From NCBI GenBank assembly GCA_002422845.1, contig DITM01000038.1:1-7556 (forward strand): a stretch of DNA of 7,556 nt, read 5' to 3'. Of this stretch, positions 1 through 5,147 are shown one piece after another. The position numbers and the translations under genes are program-made. The first letter of the stretch is position 1; each line of letters opens with the position of its first letter. The notes under the pieces are model-generated. The model ran no database searches and was not told the DNA's origin. It was given only the letters and a program-made list of their open reading frames with translations. The DNA comes from Candidatus Paracaedibacteraceae bacterium UBA6184. Lineage in GTDB: Bacteria; Pseudomonadota; Alphaproteobacteria; UBA6184.

Positions 1-463
1 AACCGTACTTTTTGAACCATGCCTATTTCCTAACTCCGCATTACCGGAAAGATTAGTCATAATAATAATGGCTAACTTGTCATCAGGAAAACGAGAAATA
101 AAGGCTTTAAAGCCTGAATTTTCTCCACCATGTTCAATCACACGATGACCATTTATATTATCCATTTTCCAGCCAAGGCCATAATTTACAATTTCTCCGT
201 TCTTGAGTTTTGTAGGAGACCATAGTAAAGCCATATTTTTTTCATTCAGTAGCTTGGTGGTATAAAGTACTTTATCCCATTTCGCTAAATCGAAGACTGT
301 AAAATAGAGTGACCCGTCTGCTGATGAATTAAACGTGGTTGATCTGTAATCCTCATTTTTCCATTTTCCATTTTCAATGGGATCATACCCTGCTGCACGG
401 TTCAATATATCATACCATTTCTATTGCCAATGACTCGAGCGGTATCAGTAATTCCCGCTAGAA
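1..463 (-). pseudogene. Beta-lactamase-family serine hydrolase (class C/PF00144 type), C-terminal fragment, frameshifted
   Basis: Seen: reading the minus strand from 420 down to 1 gives 140 codons without a stop, open at the window edge. It contains NRAAGYDP (near 370-393), a YGLGWK motif (about 166-183), HGG at 124-132 and GFKAFISRFPDD followed by a hydrophobic strand and MTNLSGN. This order is the C-terminal half of the beta-lactamase/esterase fold, with HGG as the third active-site motif (KTG or HxG in the family). Upstream, a TAG at 421-423 closes this frame. The expected preceding segment (GITDTARVIGNRNG) continues in a different frame, which runs to a TGA at 402-404, so there is a frameshift around 405-420. 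The catalytic SxxK and YxN motifs should lie some 200 residues further upstream, but the toxin-antitoxin operon occupies that place, so the N-terminus is missing. Inference: inactive remnant. Family assignment is fairly sure; substrate unknown. Confidence 0.8.
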
Positions 464-618
464 CAATGTGATTGAAAAGCACGCCTCTCAAAACGCAAGC
501 AAAAGCCATCAGTCAATCTAAGGCTATTAAATTAATTTTCGCTCACTAAAATGTACTCGCACGTCATAAAGACAAGGCATTCATCTGCTTGATTTTAATG
601 CAATAACATCAAAGACGA

Positions 619-981
619 TTAGCCGTAATGACGCTCTTCAATTAAGCTATCGTAGGGTATGTGTAATCCTTTATGTAGCTTCACAATTTGGTGCAGTGTT
701 AGATGACGTTTTCTATTCAGGACATCGCTGACACGGCTTTTTGGCCCAAGAAATATTTCCAGATCTTTTCTTTTTAAGTTCATTTGATCCATTAAGAAAC
801 AAATGGCGTCAACAGGATCAGAAGGGGGCATGGGATGATTTTTGTTTTCATACGCTTCAATTAAAACAAGCAATATATCTAGCTCATCACCTTCAGGTGT
901 GTCTTGTTGTACGTTCCAAAGAAATTCAGTCCGCGCAAGGGCGGCTTGATAGTCCTGATCACTATGAATAGGTCTGATCAT
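619..981 (-). CDS. higA: HigA-type antitoxin, Xre-family HTH DNA-binding protein
   Basis: A 120-residue antitoxin that should neutralise the HigB toxin encoded just upstream and repress their shared promoter. Residues about 1-50 form an acidic, helical N-terminal region. Residues about 55-115 form a helix-turn-helix of the HTH_3/Xre type: a DPVDAI entry helix, KRKDLEIFLG as the first HTH helix, KSRVSDVLNRKR (81-92) as the recognition helix, then LTLHQIVKLHKGLHIP. The motif order (LxRKDLE, SRVSEVLNRKR, LHxGLxIP) is characteristic of HigA antitoxins of the COG5499 type. The gene starts one base after the higB stop (TAA at 983-985). A good ribosome site, GGAGG at 991-995, lies inside the end of higB, nine bases before the ATG, so translation of the two is probably coupled. 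Nothing is missing. Family assignment is strong; activity is inferred. Confidence 0.93.
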   Translation of the reverse strand: MIRPIHSDQDYQAALARTEFLWNVQQDTPEGDELDILLVLIEAYENKNHPMPPSDPVDAICFLMDQMNLKRKDLEIFLGPKSRVSDVLNRKRHLTLHQIVKLHKGLHIPYDSLIEERHYG

Positions 982-982
982 T

Positions 983-1285
983 TTATTTCACCTCCGCAGC
1001 TTGCACGCGATCATACTCTTTATGCGTGCCTACAAATTTTATAAACATTGCTTGTCTTTGATAGTCAACAGCACAAATAATGCGATAATCATTACCTTTA
1101 ACATTAAAAACAACGCGGTCATTTGCAACAAAGGATACATTACGCAACATATTTTTAATATCTTGCGGTGTTCCCCACGATTGTTTGGAACAAAAATGAT
1201 ACCACTCATTTAAATAGGCTTGTGATGGCTCATTTCCTGGGATCTCCCAGTATGCTTTTAATCGGCTTTTAGCAATTATTCTCAT
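983..1285 (-). CDS. higB: HigB-type toxin, type II toxin-antitoxin mRNA interferase
   Basis: A 100-residue protein of the HigB toxin family (RelE superfamily, PF09907), which cleaves mRNA at the ribosome when free of antitoxin. The start MRIIAKSRLKAYWE, the central basic and aromatic stretch, NDYRIICAVDY (65-75) and the closing FVGTHKEYDRV (84-94) are the conserved blocks of this family, and the length is typical. Gene order is toxin first, antitoxin second, as is usual for higBA and opposite to most TA systems. The ATG is supported by the family N-terminus, yet no Shine-Dalgarno sequence precedes it. The -10 box of a strong promoter ends only seven bases upstream, so the mRNA probably begins at or next to the ATG. 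Regulation by the HigA-HigB complex at repeats inside the promoter is inferred. Assignment strong. Confidence 0.93.
   Translation of the reverse strand: MRIIAKSRLKAYWEIPGNEPSQAYLNEWYHFCSKQSWGTPQDIKNMLRNVSFVANDRVVFNVKGNDYRIICAVDYQRQAMFIKFVGTHKEYDRVQAAEVK
991..995 (-). promoter_or_regulatory. Ribosome binding site of higA (GGAGG) inside the end of higB
   Basis: On the minus strand GGAGG lies nine bases before the higA ATG at 981 and within the last codons of higB. It is far stronger than anything in front of higB. This asymmetry would favour antitoxin over toxin synthesis from the shared mRNA (inference). Confidence 0.8.
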
Positions 1286-1292
1286 AGTGGTT

Positions 1293-1321
1293 ATTATAGG
1301 TTACCATTTCGGTTACGTCAA
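1293..1321 (-). promoter_or_regulatory. higBA promoter with likely HigA operator repeats
   Basis: Minus strand: TTGACG at 1321-1316, a 17-base spacer, and a perfect TATAAT at 1298-1293. The spacer holds two direct copies of GTAACC (1316-1311 and 1304-1299), 12 bases apart start to start. This places them on nearly the same DNA face, between the -35 and -10 boxes. The second copy is part of the near-palindrome GGTAACC. Such repeats in a TA promoter are typical autoregulatory operators, so binding by HigA is inferred, not shown. The predicted transcription start falls at about 1286-1285, i.e. at the higB ATG. Confidence 0.8.
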
Positions 1322-1516
1322 TTTTTTCTAAATAGCGATTTATATGCGATATCTAAGGTGGATATGTTGTAACGTCTCGAGGTATTTGCGATGCTCTGTC
1401 TCGAGGTCATTGAGGTGAGACACTGAAGCGATGTTGTGTGTTTTACGCAATATGTAACAAAAAAAAGCGATCAATACCTCCGTCACAAAGTGAGCGTAAA
1501 GTAACTTTAATTCTAA

Positions 1517-1533
1517 TTGGGGCTCTGCCCCAA
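1517..1533. repeat. GC-rich hairpin
   Basis: TTGGGGC, a three-base loop TCT, and GCCCCAA form a perfect 7-bp GC-rich stem in otherwise AT-rich DNA. It lies inside the 500-bp inverted-repeat unit. The segment GCTCTGCCC recurs in the next hairpin. No T-tract follows on either strand, so it is not a standard terminator. Confidence 0.7.
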
Positions 1534-1550
1534 ACCCCGGGATATTTATC

Positions 1551-1601
1551 GACGTGATGGGTATAAATGGGCAGCTAATAGCTCTGCCCAAGCTTCACGT
1601 C
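1551..1601. repeat. Two-tier hairpin/cruciform
   Basis: GACGTGA (1551-1557) pairs with TCACGTC (1595-1601). Nested inside, TGGGCAG (1568-1574) pairs with CTGCCCA (1584-1590) around a 9-base loop. The two stems are separated by asymmetric unpaired stretches. This could be a structured RNA, a recombination site or a protein-bound cruciform; the sequence alone does not decide. Confidence 0.6.
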
Positions 1602-1646
1602 GCAGTCATCGGCGTCCCCGCCTGTGCTGCTTTTTCAGTATAACAA

Positions 1647-1674
1647 ATTACCCCAATCACTCTTAGTGGGTAAT
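1647..1674. repeat. Bulged hairpin
   Basis: ATTACC (1647-1652) pairs with GGTAAT (1669-1674), and inside it CACT (1658-1661) pairs with AGTG (1665-1668) over a CTT loop, leaving a five-base bulge on one side. No T-tract follows. Function unknown. Confidence 0.45.
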
Positions 1675-1923
1675 TGCAATATATGAGTAAGTAGAGAGAG
1701 AAGTTTTTTGTGATTTAAACAATCTGTGTGAAAAAATGTCGTCTTTAGGTGTTTGAAAATGGTTTTTATATAAAAATCAGCACGATAGATAAAATCCCGC
1801 TCAGAGATCACTTAAATAGCTCGAGACAAAACCAAGGAAAAATTGGTAATTACCTCGAGACGTTACACTAAACCCTCGTTTTTACGAACCAGCATAAACG
1901 AAGACATGATAGTGAACTATAAA

Positions 1924-2111
1924 GGAGCTGTGTGGCTTAACCACCAAAAATGTTAGCTTGAATGTAACATATTGACAAATAATGCTCGTTTAATTATGGT
2001 ACATCATGAGCAATACGTTTAATTTAAACGTAACAATTTTGTCGGTTACGCGAAGTTAACTCCATAAATATTCTAGAATTAACATTTTTGGTGGTTGCGT
2101 CACACGGCCCC
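1924..2111. mobile_element. 188-bp MITE-like unit with 32-bp inverted ends
   Basis: The ends at 1924-1955 and 2080-2111 are inverted copies matching at 27 of 32 positions. Their inner 17 bases (AACCACCAAAAATGTTA at 1939-1955 and its complement at 2080-2096) are identical, and an outer GTGTG/CACAC block is conserved. The short non-coding interior contains a sigma70-like promoter and a small palindrome, ACGTTTA-att-TAAACGT, at 2015-2031. No transposase is present, so any movement would need a protein encoded elsewhere. AAAGG occurs at both edges (1921-1925 and 2114-2118) but does not abut the paired ends exactly, so a target duplication is doubtful. An alternative reading is a regulatory region flanked by long inverted operators. 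Confidence 0.55.
1972..2000 (+). promoter_or_regulatory. Sigma70-like promoter inside the 188-bp inverted-repeat unit
   Basis: TTGACA (1972-1977), a 17-base spacer, then TATGGT (1995-2000). The -35 box is perfect and the -10 matches four of six. TGCTC (1983-1987) and GAGCA (2008-2012) form an inverted repeat around the -10, as an operator would. The only start nearby, ATG at 2006, opens a 17-codon frame with no ribosome site, so the purpose of a transcript is unclear. Confidence 0.45.
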
Positions 2112-2125
2112 CGAAAGGTCACATA

Positions 2126-2159
2126 CATTGTATGACTGTCATTTAACAGTCATACAATG
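2126..2159 (-). other. Perfect 14-bp hairpin just downstream of the carrier gene
   Basis: CATTGTATGACTGT (2126-2139), a six-base loop, and its exact complement (2146-2159). It begins four bases after the carrier gene's stop codon on the minus strand. It lacks the T-tract of an intrinsic terminator, so it is more likely an mRNA 3' stabilising stem or a weak terminator. The perfect stem suggests recent origin or selection. Confidence 0.65.
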
Positions 2160-2333
2160 GCTTTTACGGTTTTGTATTAACATTATTGAAGTGTTCTTTC
2201 AATACTTCTGTTCCATACAAAATGATCGGCAAGGCAGTAGCAACCCGTGCGCCACGCCAACTCATGCCTTTAAAAAAACCGGGGAACCCGTCTCTTTTAT
2301 AAACATCTTTTGCCGCGTCTACTAAACCGATAT

Positions 2334-2337
2334 GTTT
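2334..2337. repeat. Target site duplication GTTT, left copy
   Basis: GTTT directly abuts the left IS end, and an identical copy at 3776-3779 abuts the right end. On the minus strand it is the AAAC of an AAA-CAT codon pair (Lys218-His219) in the carrier gene. Deleting the IS plus one copy restores the carrier frame exactly. Confidence 0.85.
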
Positions 2338-2402
2338 GAGCCTCTTGCAAAATTCGTAGAAGCGCATGATTTTATGAGGTGCTGAATCTTCAAAAAAAAA
2401 GA

Positions 2403-2431
2403 TCGACAACCTTTGTATTTTATGATCAAAT
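2403..2431 (+). promoter_or_regulatory. Possible transposase promoter
   Basis: TCGACA (2403-2408, five of six matches to the -35 consensus), a 17-base spacer and TCAAAT (2426-2431, four of six). It lies within the IS, about 50 bases before the chosen transposase start. Weak but correctly placed. Confidence 0.35.
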
Positions 2432-2465
2432 TCACTTGCGACAGCGAGTCGGGTCAAAGAATAAC

Positions 2466-2471
2466 AAAGGA
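2466..2471 (+). promoter_or_regulatory. Ribosome binding site that decides the transposase start
   Basis: AAAGGA lies nine bases before the ATG at 2481. The in-frame ATG at 2379 has no comparable site and would add 34 residues of low-complexity, non-family sequence, so 2481 is preferred. Confidence 0.7.
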
Positions 2472-2480
2472 TGTTGCAAG

Positions 2481-3587
2481 ATGCACAGCACCAGAGAGAG
2501 GCTATCAAGCTATTGGGGTCGAATCAAGGATTTTTTGCTTTCTCCAATTGAAGAGGAAGTGGGTTTATTAACAAATAAGCAGCAGCAATTGATTACGGCA
2601 CTTGAAGTCATCCGTATTGAAGACTTTGTTGCACCCCATGTTGGTGTAGGTAGACCTCCCGAAGATCGCTTACCTATGGCACGAGCTTTTATTGCAAAAG
2701 CCATTTACGGGCACACAACCACCAGGCAGTTGTTAGATCAATTGCAAACTGATGTTCGCCTACGCCGTATTTGTGGATGGGAAAAATCACGCGATGTTCC
2801 GGAAGAATGGACGTTCTCCCGTGCTTTTGCTGAGTTTGCACGCGTTGAACTTCCAACAAAAGCCCATGAAGCACTGGTGGTTGCATTTCAATCAGACCGG
2901 CTCATTGGACATATTTCGAGAGATGCTACGGCTATTGAAGCTCGTGAAAAAGTGTCCAAACCTCCAAAGGATAAAGCGACCGATAAGCCAAAGCGTAAGC
3001 GCGGCCGCCCAAAGAAAGGAACGCCACCGACACCTAAAGAAGAAAAACGATTGGAACGTCAGCTGAGCATGAGTCTAGACGAAATGCTTGCCGATCTCCC
3101 TAAAGCATGTGACGTTGGTTCTAAGAAGAATGCCAAGGGTTACCTTGTCTCGTGGAAGGGCTACAAATTACACATTGACACAGCGGATGGACAAATCCCA
3201 ATTAGCTGTATACTGACATCAGCCTCTGTGCATGATAGCCAAGTGGCGCTACCCCTAGCAACCATGACGCATGAACGTGTGACAAATCTTTATGACCTTA
3301 TGGATGCAGCATATGATGCAGAGATCATCCGCGAATACAGTCTTCAACAAGGGCATGTGCCATTGATTGATTTTAACCACCGAAGCCCGAAAGATGAACG
3401 GCAGTTTGCACCGCATGAAGCAGAGCGCTATAAAGAGCGCTCAACCGCGGAAAGGGTTAACGCAAGGCTTAAAGATGAGTTCGGAGGTTTGTGCATTCGG
3501 GTGCGGGGACATAGTAAAATCATGGCGCACCTAATGTTTGGCATCTTAGCGTTAACAGTAGACCAACTGATGCGTTTTGTTACATAG
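2481..3587 (+). CDS. DDE transposase of the insertion sequence
   Basis: A 368-residue transposase that should cut and join the ends of this IS. Residues about 60-125 form the N-terminal transposase domain (DUF772 type), with RAFIAKAIYGHTTTRQLLDQL followed by RRICGW. The RNase H-like DDE catalytic domain (DDE_Tnp_1 type) follows: D148 in SRDAT, D275 in LMDAAYDAE and E324 in STAERVNARLK. Between the first two acids is a strongly basic, Pro/Lys-rich insertion (about 158-190, KRKRGRPKKG) resembling an AT-hook, a likely DNA contact. All three catalytic residues are present and no frameshift is seen. It fills most of the IS and is followed by its own terminator-like hairpin. The chosen start rests on the ribosome site at 2466-2471. 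Confidence 0.92.
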   Translation: MHSTRERLSSYWGRIKDFLLSPIEEEVGLLTNKQQQLITALEVIRIEDFVAPHVGVGRPPEDRLPMARAFIAKAIYGHTTTRQLLDQLQTDVRLRRICGWEKSRDVPEEWTFSRAFAEFARVELPTKAHEALVVAFQSDRLIGHISRDATAIEAREKVSKPPKDKATDKPKRKRGRPKKGTPPTPKEEKRLERQLSMSLDEMLADLPKACDVGSKKNAKGYLVSWKGYKLHIDTADGQIPISCILTSASVHDSQVALPLATMTHERVTNLYDLMDAAYDAEIIREYSLQQGHVPLIDFNHRSPKDERQFAPHEAERYKERSTAERVNARLKDEFGGLCIRVRGHSKIMAHLMFGILALTVDQLMRFVT

Positions 3588-3625
3588 ATTTGCTAAAGGG
3601 TTTAAAAAACAGGGCTATTTTTTAG

Positions 3626-3646
3626 GAAGACGGGTCTTCTTTGTTT
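3626..3646 (+). terminator. Intrinsic terminator-like hairpin after the transposase
   Basis: GAAGAC (3626-3631) pairs with GTCTTC (3634-3639), effectively a five-bp stem with a four-base loop, followed by TTTGTTT. It lies 39 bases after the transposase stop, inside the IS. The stem is short, so efficiency is uncertain. Confidence 0.55.
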
Positions 3647-3775
3647 AAAAATGATATTTTTAGGTGTTAAAATGAACAAAAACTATATACTCGACCCCTG
3701 ACGGGAAAAAATTAATTTTTAAAAAGCGATCACATCGTTATGTGGTCAAATCGTTTGCAATTTTGCAAGAGGCTC

Positions 3776-3779
3776 GTTT
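3776..3779. repeat. Target site duplication GTTT, right copy
   Basis: The partner of the copy at 2334-2337. It immediately follows the terminal GAGGCTC of the IS. Confidence 0.85.
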
Positions 3780-4465
3780 GTCAGTATATTTTTGTTGCTC
3801 ACCTTTAATTGTATCAAACACTTGGGATGGTGGAGTCACTATAATGCCTGCAGTTACTGCTGCTGGAATCAATGTTTTTCTGTCATCATCACAATATTTT
3901 TTGAACTGATGCTGCAAAATCGGGGTAAGAGCAAACAGCGCGCTTGTAAAAGTGCCATCACGACATACTGTCCCCAAAAAGCCAGTATATAATGACCTTA
4001 CTCCATATTGTTGAATAAATTGTATAGGCGCCTTGAGTTTATTTGTATATTGCTTTAAATGGGTCATTACCATTTCTGTAGGGCTTGCGACCACTGCAGC
4101 AACCGCACCCGACGAGAAGCTGCATGCAAATTGTTGATAATAGGACTCTGGTTCACCGCCCATGAACCTGTCTTTAATACCCTGATTCAATCCCACCTGT
4201 AATGCCGTGCCAGGGATCATGCTTAAGAAATTCAACGGCATTCCACGATACAATATTCGCCGATTAAAGGTAACAGGTTCACCTTGTTCAACCTGTGTTT
4301 TCAAAGACCATAATATTTGGCCAGTTGTACACACCTCAACCATGCCCGTAACACTGCCTGCAAACATGGCCTGCAGCCAAGTCATGGTTGATTTTGGTTT
4401 GGACGTATTATCTTGTGTTGATGTTGGCATTATTCTCTCCTGATAAAGTCAGTTTATGCATCATT

Positions 4466-4528
4466 GGTTATCCGCTATTCGCGAATCCCTGAAGAAGCGC
4501 GAATAACCGAATACTGACCGCTTCAGGG
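4466..4528. other. Stacked inverted repeats in the carrier 5' region
   Basis: Three overlapping symmetries precede the carrier gene: the 10-bp palindrome ATTCGCGAAT (4477-4486); CCCTGAAG (4487-4494) with CTTCAGGG (4521-4528); and GGTTAT (4466-4471) with ATAACC (4503-4508). They lie 25-90 bases upstream of the carrier ribosome site, where an untranslated leader or operator would be. They cannot all form at once, so alternative pairings or a protein-binding region are possible. I found no convincing -35/-10 pair for the carrier. Confidence 0.45.
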
Positions 4529-4558
4529 CTAACAGAGAGGAATAATCACCACGAGAGA

Positions 4559-4598
4559 AAGGGAAATTAATGATAAATTACGGCCGTGTAATTCCCTT
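4559..4598. repeat. Hairpin in the carrier upstream region
   Basis: AAGGGAA (4559-4565) pairs with TTCCCTT (4592-4598). Inside it, TTAC (4578-4581) can pair with GTAA (4588-4591). No T-tract follows. Function unknown. Confidence 0.35.
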
Positions 4599-4765
4599 GC
4601 ACATATATCTGCAATTGAAAAATTGTTATTTTGTTGGCAGTAATTTGTCATCATTTTAATTGGATATTTTTTTAAAATATTTATGTATTGTTGAATAATA
4701 ACATATGAGCTAATGATATACAATCAATGAAAATGCGATGTTCCAGCGACTAGGGGTCGTATGGC

Positions 4766-4921
4766 TTAACCTGTAACCGGCCAAATTAAATTGCCGCCAT
4801 CAGCCAAATTATTTAGCCTATTGGCTGTTACTACCAATAGTTCAAAACTATCCACCGCTCGCATTCCTTCTAGATTTGTGAACTTTATTCGCAAATCACT
4901 GGTTTTTGGAAAATCGGTGGT
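4766..4921 (-). pseudogene. Possible remnant of an unidentified gene
   Basis: The minus strand has a 51-codon frame closed by stops on both sides and ending at a TAA (4766-4768). Its composition looks coding, with segments such as MRAVDSFELLVVTANRLNN and a final NLIWPVTG. Further upstream, 4927-5045 shows another coding-like stretch (LSTCKDELTSACQ, DDAIKLRNTLMN) in a different frame and also closed by a stop. Together they may be one decayed, frameshifted gene, but I recognise no family. A plus-strand frame (TTG 4906 to 5151) overlaps and is an alternative I cannot exclude. The interval 4600-4760 is AT-rich with nothing supported. Confidence 0.25.
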
Positions 4922-5147
4922 TTACGTTAATAATACATATTCATCAATGTATTGCGCAATTTAATGGCGTCATCGTAACATTGGCAAGCCGAGGTGAGTT
5001 CGTCTTTGCAGGTGGAAAGCGAACGTTGGTTGATCTTGAATCAGTCCACTGGCTTGGCTATTTTGAATACTTAATCGGCAAGATAATGTGGCGGTTTAAA
5101 ATTATTACACTCCATATGTACGTTAGCACCCATAATACACGGATCAC

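Larger units (their letters stand above)
1368..1867. repeat. 500-bp unit bounded by 17-bp perfect inverted repeats, with a second inner repeat pair
   Basis: TGTAACGTCTCGAGGTA at 1368-1384 recurs as its exact reverse complement at 1851-1867. A second inverted pair, TGTCTCGAG at 1397-1405 and CTCGAGACA at 1820-1828, lies just inside. Each end therefore carries two similarly oriented copies of a GTCTCGAG(G/C)T(A/C)(A/T)T-like motif. This layout resembles transposase or recombinase binding sites at the ends of a non-autonomous element. I see no flanking target duplication and no believable gene inside; the 83-codon frame over the left end has no homology I recognise. Alternatives: remnant of a degraded element, or paired regulator sites. 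Confidence 0.6.
2338..3775 (+). mobile_element. Complete insertion sequence, 1438 bp, IS5/IS1182-like DDE group
   Basis: Perfect 17-bp terminal inverted repeats (GAGCCTCTTGCAAAATT at 2338-2354 and its complement at 3759-3775) enclose a single transposase gene. A 4-bp target duplication, GTTT, flanks it directly at 2334-2337 and 3776-3779. Both ends, the duplication and the transposase frame are intact, which points to a recent insertion by an element that may still move. It lies inside the carrier gene, transcribed opposite to it. The exact IS family is uncertain: the transposase has the domain make-up of IS5/IS1182-like elements. Confidence 0.93.
2164..4430 (-). pseudogene. Mitochondrial carrier family (SLC25-type) protein gene, split by an insertion sequence
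   Basis: The gene runs from ATG 4430 to 3776, is interrupted by the IS, and resumes at 2333 to the TAA at 2164-2166. Joining these and keeping one copy of the 4-bp duplication gives exactly 275 codons without a stop: a 274-residue carrier of near-normal family length (about 300). Three tandem repeats of roughly 90 residues are visible. Each has a pore-helix motif: TGQILW (36-41, degenerate), PTEMVM (117-122) and VFDTIK (204-209). Each is followed by a G-rich second helix: YRGMPLNFLSMIPGTALQVG, YTGFLGTVCRDG and FFKGMSWRGARVATALPI. The PxDxxK signature keeps an acid in repeats 2 and 3 and the lysine only in repeat 3; the substrate cannot be told. AGGAG at 4437-4441, six bases before the ATG, is a good ribosome site. 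As it stands, the reading frame ends after 218 native plus 12 IS-encoded residues, losing the last transmembrane helix. Family known in bacteria from Legionella LncP, a secreted protein that inserts into host mitochondria; a similar role here is inference. Confidence 0.9.

Noticed and set aside
1340..1591. 83-codon minus-strand frame
   Set aside because: It spans the left end of the inverted-repeat unit and the GC-rich hairpin, has no ribosome site and no recognisable family; more likely chance.
2164..2508. 114-codon minus-strand frame as a separate gene
   Set aside because: Its first half is IS sequence read in reverse; its second half is the severed C-terminus of the carrier.
4529..4723. 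64-codon minus-strand frame upstream of the carrier
   Set aside because: Low-complexity translation of AT-rich DNA that includes a hairpin; nothing supports it as a gene.
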